A stretch of 64,000 nt of DNA from Eulemur rufifrons. Its lineage: Eukaryota; Chordata; Mammalia; Primates; Lemuridae. Below the pieces are notes generated by a model. It saw nothing but the letters and a program-made list of their open reading frames with translations. It ran no database searches and had not been told where the DNA came from. The stretch covers positions 41,576,001 through 41,640,000 of the forward strand of contig NC_090986.1 in NCBI RefSeq assembly GCF_041146395.1, written 5' to 3'. Below are positions 51,050-59,436 of the stretch, in pieces. The position numbers and the translations under genes were made by a program. How positions within the stretch are numbered: position 1 is the stretch's first letter; each line of letters starts with the position of its first letter.

Positions 51050-52010
51050 GGACCAATACATATACTGAGAGCCTACTGTGTGCCAAGAATTATTCTAGGC
51101 TCTGGGGATACAACAAGGAAAAAAAAAACCGAGAAATCACTACCCTCTTAGAACTTACATTCTAGCTTATATAATAAATAAATTATACAGAATGTTAAAG
51201 GGGGTAAGTGCTATGGAGAGCAATAAAGCAGAGAAAAATCTAGAGGAATGCTGGTTGAGTGTGAATGTGTGCATGCTCACAGAACGCACATGAGGGTCGG
51301 AAACACTTGGGTGACATTAGAGCATGGATTCAGATGAGGCAAGGGAGCGAGCCATACAGGTGTCTGGGTTAGGAGCGTGGATTCAGAGACCTCAAGGGAG
51401 GAATGTGCCTGGCATATCAAAGGAATAGCAAGGAGGCCAGCGTAGCTAGAACAGTGGGAGTGAGATGGGAGTGTAGTTGGAGATAAAGTCAGAGGAAGAG
51501 AGGTGAGGATGGAAAGATTAAAATCCAGATTGAGGGCCAGGTGCCGTGGCTCACTATAATCCCAGCACTTTGGGAGGCCGAGGCTTGAGACCAGGAGTTT
51601 GAGACCAGCCTGGGCAACATAGCAAGACCCTGTCTCCACAAAAAATTAGAAAAATTAGCCAGGTGTGGTGGTGTATACCTGTAGTCCCAGCTACTTGGAT
51701 GGCTGAGGCGGAGGATCACTTGAACCCAGGAGTTTGAGGCTGCAGTGAGCTATAATCATGCCACTACACTCCAGCCTGGGTAACAGAGCAAGACCCTCTC
51801 TTAAAAAAAAAAAAAGAAAGTAAAATCCAGATTGACTATCTGAAAGTCATAGGGAGGGTTTGTAGTCACAGTGAAAATTTAATCTGTATGTCTGTCCTCT
51901 GCAGTTGGTGAGTGCTCCATAGGACACTGTAAGGATCTTGTCTTTTAATGAAATTGGGAGCTATGTGAGAGTTTGCAGGTGAGTAATGTAGGGGAGGTAA
52001 GATTTACTCT
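51050..52010 (-). mobile_element. L2 LINE, left part of a copy split by later insertions
   Basis: Reverse-oriented L2: TACTGAGAGCCTACTGTGTGCCAAGAATTATTCTAGGC, CTTAGAACTTACATTCTAGC, AAGTGCTATGGAGAGCAATAAAGCAGAG, GAGCGAGCCATACAGGTGTCTGGG, AGCAAGGAGGCCAGCGTAGCTAG, GACACTGTAAGGATCTTGTCTTTTA. An Alu (51534-51820) interrupts it. It continues at 52870-52960. Confidence 0.85.
51519..51835 (+). mobile_element. AluJ-like SINE with target-site duplication, nested in L2
   Basis: Forward Alu at 51534-51820, starting GGGCCAGGTGCCGTGGCTCAC and ending in a poly-A tail. Flanked by TAAAATCCAGATTGA at 51519-51533 and 51821-51835. Confidence 0.95.
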
Positions 52011-52869
52011 CTGTCCTCTTAGGGTCTCTGGCTGGGACTGACATGAGACAGATTAACAGGAGAAAAGCCTATTGATTTTATTCAGTAATTTCTACATATG
52101 TATTGGAGCCTGTACAAGAAAAATGAAGACCCAAAGAAGCAGCTAGGGCCAAACATTTATATACTAGGTTGGACAAAGAGGAGTGAATTGTGACAGTGTC
52201 ACATGACAAAAGGGTTTGGGCTAGGGCAGTTAATTGTGGAAAAGTGACTAGGAAGATAAAGATTAGTTTAACAGCTAGTTAGTTTGTGAGGTTTCTCTCA
52301 ACCTCAACTCTCTGTCTCTGGTGATAAGAATGTCTTCCTTCCTCCTGGTACAGGGAGGGCACCTTTCACATGGCAATTTTATCTCCTGCTTTCAGGAAGA
52401 AAAAGAAAAGTCAGGAGTTCCCTTCTTTTTTTTTTTTTGAGACAGAGTCTCACTCTGTTGCCCAGGCTAGAGTGAGTGCCGTGGCGTCAGCCTAGCTCAC
52501 AGCAACCTCAAACTCCTGAGCTCAAGCGATCCTCCTGTCTCAGCCTCCCGAGTAGCTGGGACTACAGGCATGTGCCACCATGCCCGGCTAATTTTTTCTA
52601 TATATATTTTTAGCTGTCCATATAATTTCTTTCTATTTTTAGTAGAGGTGGGGTCTCGCTCTTGCTCAGGCTGGTCTCGAACTCCTGAGCTCAAACGATC
52701 CGCCCACCTCGGCCTCCCAGAGTGCTAGGATTACAGGCGTGAGCCACCGCGCCCGGCCTGGAGTTCCCTTCTTGCATCAGCTGTTTTTCAAGTGTCTTTA
52801 ACTCAAGATAATGAATTTGCCAAAGTGGCATATTTTCGGATGGCATATTTTGATTCTCTCAAGTAATAT
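52011..52869. mobile_element. Unclassified insertion in L2, itself carrying an Alu
   Basis: About 525 bp (without its Alu) of sequence foreign to the surrounding L2. It runs from about GTCCTCTTAGGGTCTCTGG to GGCATATTTTCGGATGGCATATTTTGATTC. It has the repeat-like phrases GAGACAGATTAACAGGAGAAAAGCC and CAGCTGTTTTTCAAGTGTCTTTAACTCAAG. I recognise it as a likely interspersed element but cannot name its class; exact ends are approximate. Confidence 0.55.
52414..52773 (-). mobile_element. Strepsirrhine-type Alu SINE with target-site duplication
   Basis: Reverse-oriented Alu at 52428-52759 with the lemur-type left arm and TATATATTTTTAGCTGTCC middle. GGAGTTCCCTTCTT repeats at 52414-52427 and 52760-52773. 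It lies inside the unclassified insertion, making it the youngest layer here. Confidence 0.95.
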
Positions 52870-52960
52870 GATGAGTTAAAAGGGATCATTGTGGTTTTGA
52901 GAGTAGACTGAAGGGGGCAAGGGAAACCAGTTAAATGCTGTTGCAGTAAACTGCGTGAAC
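52870..52960 (-). mobile_element. L2, right part of the split copy
   Basis: GTTAAAAGGGATCATTGTGGTTTTGAGAGTAGACTGAAGGGGGCAAGGG resumes the reverse L2 text that stopped at about 52010. Confidence 0.75.
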
Positions 52961-53395
52961 AACGAATAGTATCTTATCCTATGATTGTACCACATTTTGT
53001 TCATCCATCCACTTGTTAACGGATATTTGGGTTGTTTGCCGTTTCGGGGTATTGTAAGTAAATCTGCTACGAATATTCGTGTACAAGTCCTTGTATGGAT
53101 GTGTTTTTCAGTCTTCTAGATGAATCTCTAGGAATGTAATGGGTGGGTCATGAGGTAGGTCCTTATTTAACTAGTAAGAAACTGCCAAGCAGTTTTCTAG
53201 AGTGGTGGTGTCATTTTACATTTCTGCACATGATGTATGAGAGTTCTGGTTGCTCCATGTCCTTGCTGACACTTGGTCTTTTATTGATGTTAGCCATTCT
53301 AATAGGTATATCACATCTTATTGTGGTTTTAATTTGTGTTTTCTCTGATGGTTAATGCTGATGAGGGGTGTCTAGGTTTTCATCTCTCCATCCAG
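52961..53395 (-). mobile_element. Old L1 fragment
   Basis: CCACATTTTGTTCATCCATCCACTTGTTAACGG, TTTGGGTTGTTTGCCG, AAACTGCCAAGCAGTTTTCTAGAGTGG, TAGCCATTCTAATAGGTAT and TTGTGGTTTTAATTTGTGTTTTCTCTGATGG are reverse-oriented old L1 3' text. It ends 400 bp upstream of exon 2. Confidence 0.9.
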
Positions 53396-53763
53396 AAAGC
53401 TTATTTTATCCTCACTGTTGGCATTTTAGTTTCTTTCAGCTGAGGCCCATAATAACTTTTAAAAATAATCAAAAGATATTATCATGACTTGTTAAAGGTT
53501 GGCAGTGGCTTATACAGTCACATGGTTTTGTTTTTTGAAACTAATTTAAGGGAAAGTGTAACACTGTTATTAAATTTTAATTTCAATTAATTTTCAATAC
53601 ATTTCAGTTTTACCTTCAAGTCATGTATGTCAGATAGTATAATTGAAGTTTATGCTCTATCTTGTGTAGTGTCTACTACTTTCTGGGTCTTATCATTTAG
53701 GATAAAAATGCATTCCATATGGTAATAACCACGTCTAGGTGAACGTAAATTGTCACAAAATAT

Positions 53764-53797
53764 TCAACTAAAATGAGGATTTCGAATTGCTTTCCAG
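53764..53797 (+). promoter_or_regulatory. Splice acceptor of exon 2
   Basis: AG at 53796-53797 preceded by a short, purine-interrupted pyrimidine tract (TTGCTTTCCAG). A plausible branch site, CAACTAAA, has its A near 53770, about 27 nt upstream. The tract is only moderately strong. The assignment rests mainly on the protein frame starting exactly at 53798. Confidence 0.85.
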
Positions 53798-54382
53798 GTT
53801 CCTGATGTCATCAGCAGCATAAGGCAGTTATCTAAAGCGGCCATGAAAGAGGATGCCAAACCCAGCAAAGATAACGAGGACGCCTTTTACAACTCTCAGA
53901 AGTTCGAAGTCTTATACTGTGGGAAGGTGACAGTGACCCACAAGAAGGCCCCGTCCAGCCTCATCGATGACTGCATCGAAAAGTTCAGCCTGCACGAACA
54001 GCAGCGCCTGAAGATCCAGGGTGAGCAGCGCGGCGCGGACCCCAGCGAGGACCTGGCCGTCTTGGAGGTGACGGCGCCGGGATCCCCCGGAAACTGCCTG
54101 CCCGAGGAGGTGGACGGCGTCGCCAACACCCACCCCGGCTTGCCTGCCTTGGCCAGCCAGCCCGCCGCGCCCAGCGCTCGGGTGTGCTTCCCTGAGCGGA
54201 TTTTGGAAGATTCTGGCTTCGACGAGCAGCAGGAGTTTCGGTCTCGGTGCAGCAGTGTCACCGGCGTGCAAAGGAAGGTTCCCGAGAGCAGCCAAAAGCC
54301 ACAGCCGCGAAGGAGACACGCGAGCGCTCCCAGTCACGTTCAGCCGTCGGACTCCGAGAAGAACAGAACGATGCTCTTTCAG
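53798..54382 (+). CDS. TBC1D4: TBC1D4 (AS160) exon 2: end of PTB1, start of PTB2 and Akt-phosphorylated insert
   Basis: Internal coding exon of the Rab GTPase-activating protein TBC1D4/AS160, which Akt phosphorylates downstream of insulin to release GLUT4 vesicles in muscle and fat. The frame opens right after an AG acceptor and reads [10 protein letters not shown] for 195 codons with no stop, ending CAG before a GT donor. Residues 1-25 finish the helix of the first PTB domain. Residues 35-75 ([15 protein letters not shown], then a helix) look like the first strand and helix of the second PTB. Residues 80-185 form a low-complexity insert. Within it are two R-x-R-x-x-S sites: RSRCSS (serine codon 54254-54256) and RRRHAS (serine codon 54323-54325), which match human Ser318 and Ser341. 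Compared with the human protein as I recall it, residues 79-125 are the most divergent and contain one extra residue. Entry and exit are phase 0. The exon is strikingly GC- and CpG-rich against its AT-rich introns. Confidence 0.97.
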
Positions 54383-54388
54383 GTACCA
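54380..54388 (+). promoter_or_regulatory. Splice donor of exon 2, weak
   Basis: CAG|GTACCA. GT is present and the exonic CAG is consensus, but positions +4 to +6 are C-C-A instead of A-G-T, so pairing to U1 is poor. The junction is certain because the protein continues in phase at 55928. Confidence 0.9.
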
Positions 54389-54551
54389 GCCCGAAAGGGC
54401 GCCATCCCGGGCTTCCGCAGAAACTGCTAGACCAGCAGCTGGGCGTCTGCTTCTTGCAAGTTCCTCGTCCCGCTGACCCCCAGAGGCCACGTCTATATAG
54501 TGAATTATCCAACTTTTATTTGTTTCCCCTTCAAAAGCACGTAAGGCAGGT

Positions 54552-54564
54552 GGGGGGAGGGAGG

Positions 54565-54595
<31 letters not shown>

Positions 54596-54597
54596 GA
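54552..54597. repeat. Purine microsatellite (GGGA)n(GA)n
   Basis: GGGGGGAGGGAGGGAGGGA followed by about 14 GA units, 170 nt after the exon 2 donor on the transcribed strand. Confidence 0.95.
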
Positions 54598-54758
54598 GGC
54601 AGAGAAGGGGCCGGAGGCAGACGTGGAGTGTGGGTCGTGAGAAGTAAGGGCGCAAGGGAGGAGGAGAAAGAAGCAAGTCAGGGAGCTTCTTGGAAACCTG
54701 TGGAAAGAATAATAGATTATTACTATCTATCAAGGCATTTGCCTGGCATTGGTTTTTA

Positions 54759-54764
54759 AATAAA
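54759..54764 (+). terminator. Candidate intronic polyadenylation signal
   Basis: Canonical AATAAA 377 nt after exon 2, in a readthrough context where the exon 2 frame meets TAG at 54428-54430. A run of ten A follows almost at once and a mildly GT-rich patch (TTGTAG) follows near 54800. No direct evidence of use; such hexamers are common by chance in AT-rich introns. Confidence 0.3.
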
Positions 54765-55927
54765 TGCTTAAAAAAAAAACCTATTTGTAGAAAGCCAGTC
54801 TTGTAGAGGATTTAAGGATGCGAATCTGGGATAGTGTGATTTGGCATGGAGAAACACGGAAATTTTTAGAGAAAAACACAAAGCCCCGAGACTCATAGGT
54901 GTGTTTTCAGTTGAGAACACACCGGTTTACTCTGTCACACGGAAGAGAAGGTTAAAGGAAACACTATTGGCATGAAAATGTGCTGAATCAGCCATTAAAA
55001 TAATATTAAATATTTAATAATAAAATTAAAATAATTTTATACAAGCTATATTATTGTTGTAAAAGATAATTCTAATTCTGAAAATAATTTTTGAATGTTG
55101 TACAGGGTATAGAAAATGTCAAGTTCCACTCAGAAGAACTTAATTCAAAACAATGCCCTCTAGAATCTTTAACCCTCAGTTTGTAAGATTTGAGGTTTCT
55201 TGGGGGGGGAAAAAAAAAAAAGAGTGGTTGTCCTTTTATCCTGTTTTAAAGAACCCCTGAGAAGGAAATTCTACAGTGTACTGTGATGAACAGTCCCAGT
55301 ATGTAATATTTGCTTTAACGGAAGTTCATGTTTTGTGTTTTTTGTTGTTTTTTGTTTTGTGTTAACTCTAGGCGTGTAATTAAGACTCACTAGAGAGTCG
55401 TTGGTGATGTGTTAACTGACTTTCCCCTCTTGTTTAGACTATCAGATTTGTTCTTCTTCTTAGCTAGTCACAGTCCTTGCTGTTAATTTTTCTGAATGAC
55501 TGTTTATTTCCAAAAATGTTGATTTGTCAGCCCAATGACTTACATATCATTTTGTTGGCCATTTGGGAGAATATATGATTATAACTTATAAATAAATAAT
55601 TGGTATTTTTAGAAATCATAAGGTAAGGAAAGGTTGCATATTTTTTGAAAAGACAATTATTTCCAATCTGAAAAAAAAGATTTTTTTGTATCTTACAATT
55701 GAAGACCAATTTAATTTTCATGATTTTTTTGACAAAGGGAAGAAGCGTTTTGAGGCAGCTGATATTTAGGAGTAAAGTATTGGTTGGATTAGATGTTGGA
55801 ACACAGCCAATCTGAAGTAGGAATATCTGGGATATAGCATTTGAATCTATGTTATTAGTTGAATATGTAATTGTAATACATTAGATGCTTGTGAGTTGAA
55901 ATTAATTGGAATGCTTTTATTTTTAAG

Positions 55928-56017
55928 GTTGGGCGATTTGAAATTAACCTTATCAGTCCAGACACAAAATCAGTTGTGCTAGAAAAGAATTTTAAAGATA
56001 TCTCCTCCTGTTCTCAG
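55928..56017 (+). CDS. TBC1D4: TBC1D4 (AS160) exon 3: central strands of PTB2
   Basis: Thirty-codon internal exon in phase 0, bordered by a T-rich tract plus AAG acceptor and a strong donor (CAG|GTATGT). It begins [14 protein letters not shown] and ends I-S-S-C-S-Q, joining directly to M-L-F-Q of exon 2 and G-I-K-H-V of exon 4. The segment has alternating hydrophobic beta-strand character and belongs to the second PTB domain. It appears identical or nearly identical to human TBC1D4 as recalled, whereas the paralogue TBC1D1 differs at several positions here. That supports TBC1D4 over TBC1D1. Length divisible by three means skipping would keep the frame but remove PTB core strands. Confidence 0.96.
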
Positions 56018-56023
56018 GTATGT
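56015..56023 (+). promoter_or_regulatory. Splice donor of exon 3
   Basis: CAG|GTATGT, a strong match to the donor consensus including +5 G. Confidence 0.92.
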
Positions 56024-57239
56024 ATCAAAATATATTGTACTATTTGAAGAAACCAATTAAATCAATAATTGGGCTTAAACCCCTTTAAATTTTAATGTTT
56101 TTTGAAATGTTAATTTTTTTTTAAAGAAAATTTATCTTAAACTGAGTGCTCACATGTTTGTGTCCAGGCCAGTAACAAAATCCTGTCTGGGTCCCTTAGT
56201 ATCTTTTATAACAGTTTGTCTTCATTTGAGTCAACTTCTTTCTCTTCATAATGCCACTTCATCAAATCCCTTCCACTGATGGAATTTTTGTGGTGGTGAG
56301 TTCTTTTGAAAATAACTTCACAGTTAGTGTTCCTCAGAATCTTGGGCCGTGGGACTTGTGGGTGTAACTGAGTCATGTTTGCTCTTTATACCATGGTGGG
56401 TAGTAAAAGGAGAACTAGTGGTTTCAACTTATTTTAATGTAAATGCTAAATTTTGAAAATAGGTTTTGGTATTTTCTTATATTTTTGATTCACAAACTAT
56501 GTATTTGAATGTTTTAAAAATAATTAATATAGTCAAAAATGTAGATGATTACAATATTATTCATAAACTAATGTCTTAATGACCATAGCAATAATGTAGA
56601 ATATTTATCCAAAAGTTAGAGCTACCTAAATATATTGTAAGCATAAAAAGAATTTTTGATGGTGTCAGAATAGGAGGAGTATCTAAATCTAAGTGTGGGA
56701 AGGTTAAAAATGCACCTCTGAGGAAGTCCCTGGAATTGAGAATTAACTTCTTTTCTAACCTAGTGACTTAACATACCTTCAAGGAGCTGGATTTGCCAAG
56801 ACTCCTACCTATATTTTAATGTTGAAAAATCTTGACTACTACCTATTATTTGTTCTTTATTTTCCTTCTTTAAAAAAATTTTTGGAGTTAGCATTGCTAA
56901 AGATTTTATATTCTGACATTCTTCCTTTGAAGATGACAAGAGAGTTTTTATATATCTTGTGAATTGTTTGCTCCAGTCTCAGCTAATAGAGTTTGCTTCT
57001 AATATTTTGTTTTAATCTATTTTGTTTTAATCTATTTTCTTATATGGAGACATAAAATTTTGTTGTGTAGATAAAAATGTTCTACTCTAATAACTTAGAG
57101 GGGCAGGTGTTGAATATAGGAGGAATATATTGCAGATTTCTAAATTCCTATTTAAAGGACACAGAAATTTGGTAGAAAGATTATTTGCTCTAAAGTATAC
57201 TGAAAAGTATTTATTTGGCATTCTTGTACTTGCCAGTTT

Positions 57240-57470
57240 ACTGGGGGTCCCTGCAAGATCATAAGGTCTATGAGGGCAGGTGCCTTATGCTGTGTTGTCT
57301 TATTCTGTAGGACATCAGAATCTCATGTACTAAGATAGTACTAACCCTGAGGTGGTCAGTAAATGTTGAATGATGGAGCTCTTTCTACATGTTGGGCCTT
57401 GTGCCAAGTATTGCAGAGAAAGTGAATGAACCAAATGGAGGTCCTGCCCACCCAGAGCACTAAGAGGCAT
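57240..57470. mobile_element. Two abutting L2 3' ends in opposite orientation
   Basis: 57240-57376 reads as a forward L2 3' end (GGTCTATGAGGGCAGGTGCC, TCAGTAAATGTTGAATGATGG). 57377-57470 reads as a reverse L2 3' region (CTACATGTTGGGCCTTGTGCCAAG, CCAAATGGAGGTCCTGCCC). Both diverged. Confidence 0.6.
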
Positions 57471-58084
57471 CCTCAAATGCTGTGCCTCCCACCCCACAAT
57501 CTCCAAGTCTTCCAGTCCCAGTGAGAAAACTTGCAATGCTCATCAAGCATCCAAAGGAAAAACAAAATAAGAAATAAATAGAAAAAAGAATTAATCAAAC
57601 CAAATATATGAAATGGGGAGTTGAAATATGATTTTTGCTTTTCTTTTTTATTTTTGTTTAAAGGTAAGCTTTGCATTCTGATATTCTCGTTCAGAAAAGG
57701 AATGAAACAAAAGCACGAGGGAAATTTGTGGAAAGGCCTTTCTTTAATCAGAATAATTGTCAGGTTAACCACCTGCTCCTCAGTGAGTGGCCCTGCTCTT
57801 ATTACTTCTTCCCACAGCACTGGACTGATATAATGTGGCTGTATTCAGGAACAGCCTGCTTTTTAATACTGCACACCTACAAATGTTCCTTTCTTCAAAA
57901 TCTGTAGGACTGTTTGCCTGAAAAGCATGGGGAATAAGGAGTGGTTTTCTTTACTGGAAACATTGCCATTGCCTGAGGACTCACTGAGCTAACGAGATCC
58001 TGTGAATTTTTCCCAAGTAGTACTAAGCTGGTAAAAGATATTCTTAATTCACTAATGAGTTGTACCAAATCAAGGCCAGTGGGG

Positions 58085-58230
58085 CTGCAGTGGAGGGAGT
58101 GAGAAGGGAGTGTAGTAGGAAATAAAAGTCAGAGGAAGAGATTAAAATCCAGGTTGACTATCTGAAGGTCAAATGGAGGATTTGTGGTCACAGGGCAAAT
58201 TTGATCTGTATGTCTATTGTATGTGGATGG
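58085..58230 (-). mobile_element. L2-related segment duplicated from or with 51466-51890
   Basis: GGAGGGAGTGAGAAGGGAGTGTAGTAGG, AAGTCAGAGGAAGAG, ATTAAAATCCAGGTTGACTATCTGAAGGTC and TTTGTGGTCACAGGGCAAATTTGATCTGTATGTCT match the 51 kb L2 at high identity, but without its Alu and with a 16-nt gap. Confidence 0.8.
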
Positions 58231-58334
58231 CTTATTTCCACCTCGTGAATCGCAACCTCACTCCTCCTTACCGACTTCTTCTTTTTACCAGAGTTGATGT
58301 CCTTTTTCTAATCCATAGGATATAGTGAGCTTAT

Positions 58335-58550
58335 TATAACAAAAGTAGTGGTTACCACTTATCAAACATTCCAGCAACTATATTTCTTAGTTCTAAATCT
58401 CAAACATTCCTGACAATAGGTATTGTTACTACTGTCTTATAATGAGAAGTGGGTGCTCAGAGATAGCAACCCAGCACAATATTCCATACCTAGCAGATTA
58501 GTTGGACCAAGATTTAAGCACAAATCTGACTCGAAAGCCTGTTTTCTTTT
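58335..58550 (+). mobile_element. MIR SINE, diverged
   Basis: CCACTTATCAAACATTCCAGCAACTATATTTC, then ACAATAGGTATTGTTACTACTGTCTTATAATGAGAAG and AGCACAAATCTGACTCGAAAGCC follow MIR order. Confidence 0.75.
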
Positions 58551-59224
58551 CACTTGGATTTAGGTGACTTCCAGGCAACTTTTAATTTTTTGCCTACCTG
58601 ACTTTCCAGGTATTGTGCTTGCTGTAAATATAATAAGGTGTTGTCTACTTAATGGTATATATGTATTCCGACTGAATGAAAGTCACAGATGATTCTGAAT
58701 TTTTTATTTAATATAGCTGGTGTTATTTAGCCTGGGTCCAGGAAGTACAATGATTTGTGAATGTGGATAATTGGCACCTGCAATGATTTCTTTAACTTAT
58801 CAGTCTTTTGACAGTGTATATACATGAGTGTTTATAAGTAGACAAATAGGCTAATACTTTTATATATACTTTAGGGAATTGCATGCCATTTAATTCTAGT
58901 ATTGTCAGTATTAATCTTTCTCAGATTCTTAGCCTCTGTAGACAAGAACAGAGTTTATGATGAATCCTCAGACTGCCATTCCAAGAAGACAATAAATCGA
59001 AAACTCCATTACTTGCAAACATGGAGTAGTGGTTTCAACACAAGATACAGTGGATGGTACCATCAATATTTTTCCTCCTGTGGCCCTGAGTCACAGGGTT
59101 TTATCGGAAACAAAATAATCTGAGTTGGTCTCACCCCTTTATTTTGTGTATCAACAGGCCACTGTGTAAGTTTCCTATGACATTACGTCCCCCTTTCATT
59201 GCTGGGAAAGAGAAATTCGTAGAA

Positions 59225-59250
59225 CTGTGAAAGGATAGTTCCTTTCACAG
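59225..59250. repeat. Perfect 11-bp inverted repeat, 4-nt loop
   Basis: CTGTGAAAGGA at 59225-59235 pairs with TCCTTTCACAG at 59240-59250, about 80 nt before exon 4. May form a small hairpin in the pre-mRNA; no known function. Confidence 0.85.
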
Positions 59251-59309
59251 CTGTGATGTTGATTTCCATATCGTTGGTTAAAAGGACATATTCCCATGAA
59301 TCCTGTATT

Positions 59310-59331
59310 GCACTTCTTTCCTGCCATCTAG
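59310..59331 (+). promoter_or_regulatory. Splice acceptor of exon 4
   Basis: Pyrimidine-rich run from 59311 (CACTTCTTTCCTGCCATCTAG) ending in AG at 59330-59331, directly followed by the conserved G-I-K-H-V codons. Confidence 0.92.
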
Positions 59332-59436
59332 GGTATAAAGCATGTGGATCACTTTGGCTTTATCTGTCGGGAGTCTCCAGAGCCGGGGCTGAGCCAGTAT
59401 ATTTGTTATGTGTTCCAGTGCGCCAGTGAATCTCTG
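59332..59436 (+). CDS. TBC1D4: TBC1D4 (AS160) exon 4: PTB2 strands continuing
   Basis: Thirty-five-codon internal exon, phase 0 at both ends. It follows a good pyrimidine tract ending CATCTAG and precedes a consensus donor (CTG|GTAAGT). It reads [15 protein letters not shown], then a loop with P-E-P-G, then [13 protein letters not shown]. The [10 protein letters not shown] and C-Y-V-F-Q-C strands are typical of PTB domains of the TBC1D1/TBC1D4 family. The S-P-E-P-G-L-S-Q-Y loop is the TBC1D4 version. The next expected segment (V-D-E-V-M-L-T-L-K-Q, the C-terminal PTB helix) was not found in the remaining 4.5 kb, so exon 5 lies outside the window. Confidence 0.96.

Larger units (their letters stand above)
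54383..55927 (+). other. TBC1D4: TBC1D4 intron 2
   Basis: Complete 1545-bp intron. It has a weak donor (GTACCA), a 46-bp purine-rich microsatellite about 170 bp in, an AATAAA at 54759-54764, short A-rich tracts near 54770 and 55208, and otherwise AT-rich unique sequence. The first 48 nt continue the exon 2 frame to a TAG at 54428-54430. Nothing else recognisable was seen. Confidence 0.93.
56018..59331 (+). other. TBC1D4: TBC1D4 intron 3
   Basis: Complete 3314-bp intron with GTATGT donor and CATCTAG acceptor. It contains L2 pieces (57240-57470 and 58085-58230) and a MIR (58335-58550). The parts 56018-57239, 57471-58084 and 58551-59331 are AT-rich unique-looking sequence with no recognised element apart from a small inverted repeat at 59225-59250. 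Confidence 0.93.

Noticed and set aside
53912..54733. 273-codon minus-strand open frame over exon 2
   Set aside because: It is the antisense shadow of a GC-rich coding exon: composition-driven, no recognisable domain, and it ends in low-complexity Ser/Pro/Leu from the GA microsatellite.
54247..54759. 170-codon plus-strand frame overlapping the end of exon 2
   Set aside because: Out of frame with TBC1D4, crosses the exon 2 donor, and its second half is the GA microsatellite translated as Arg/Glu repeats.
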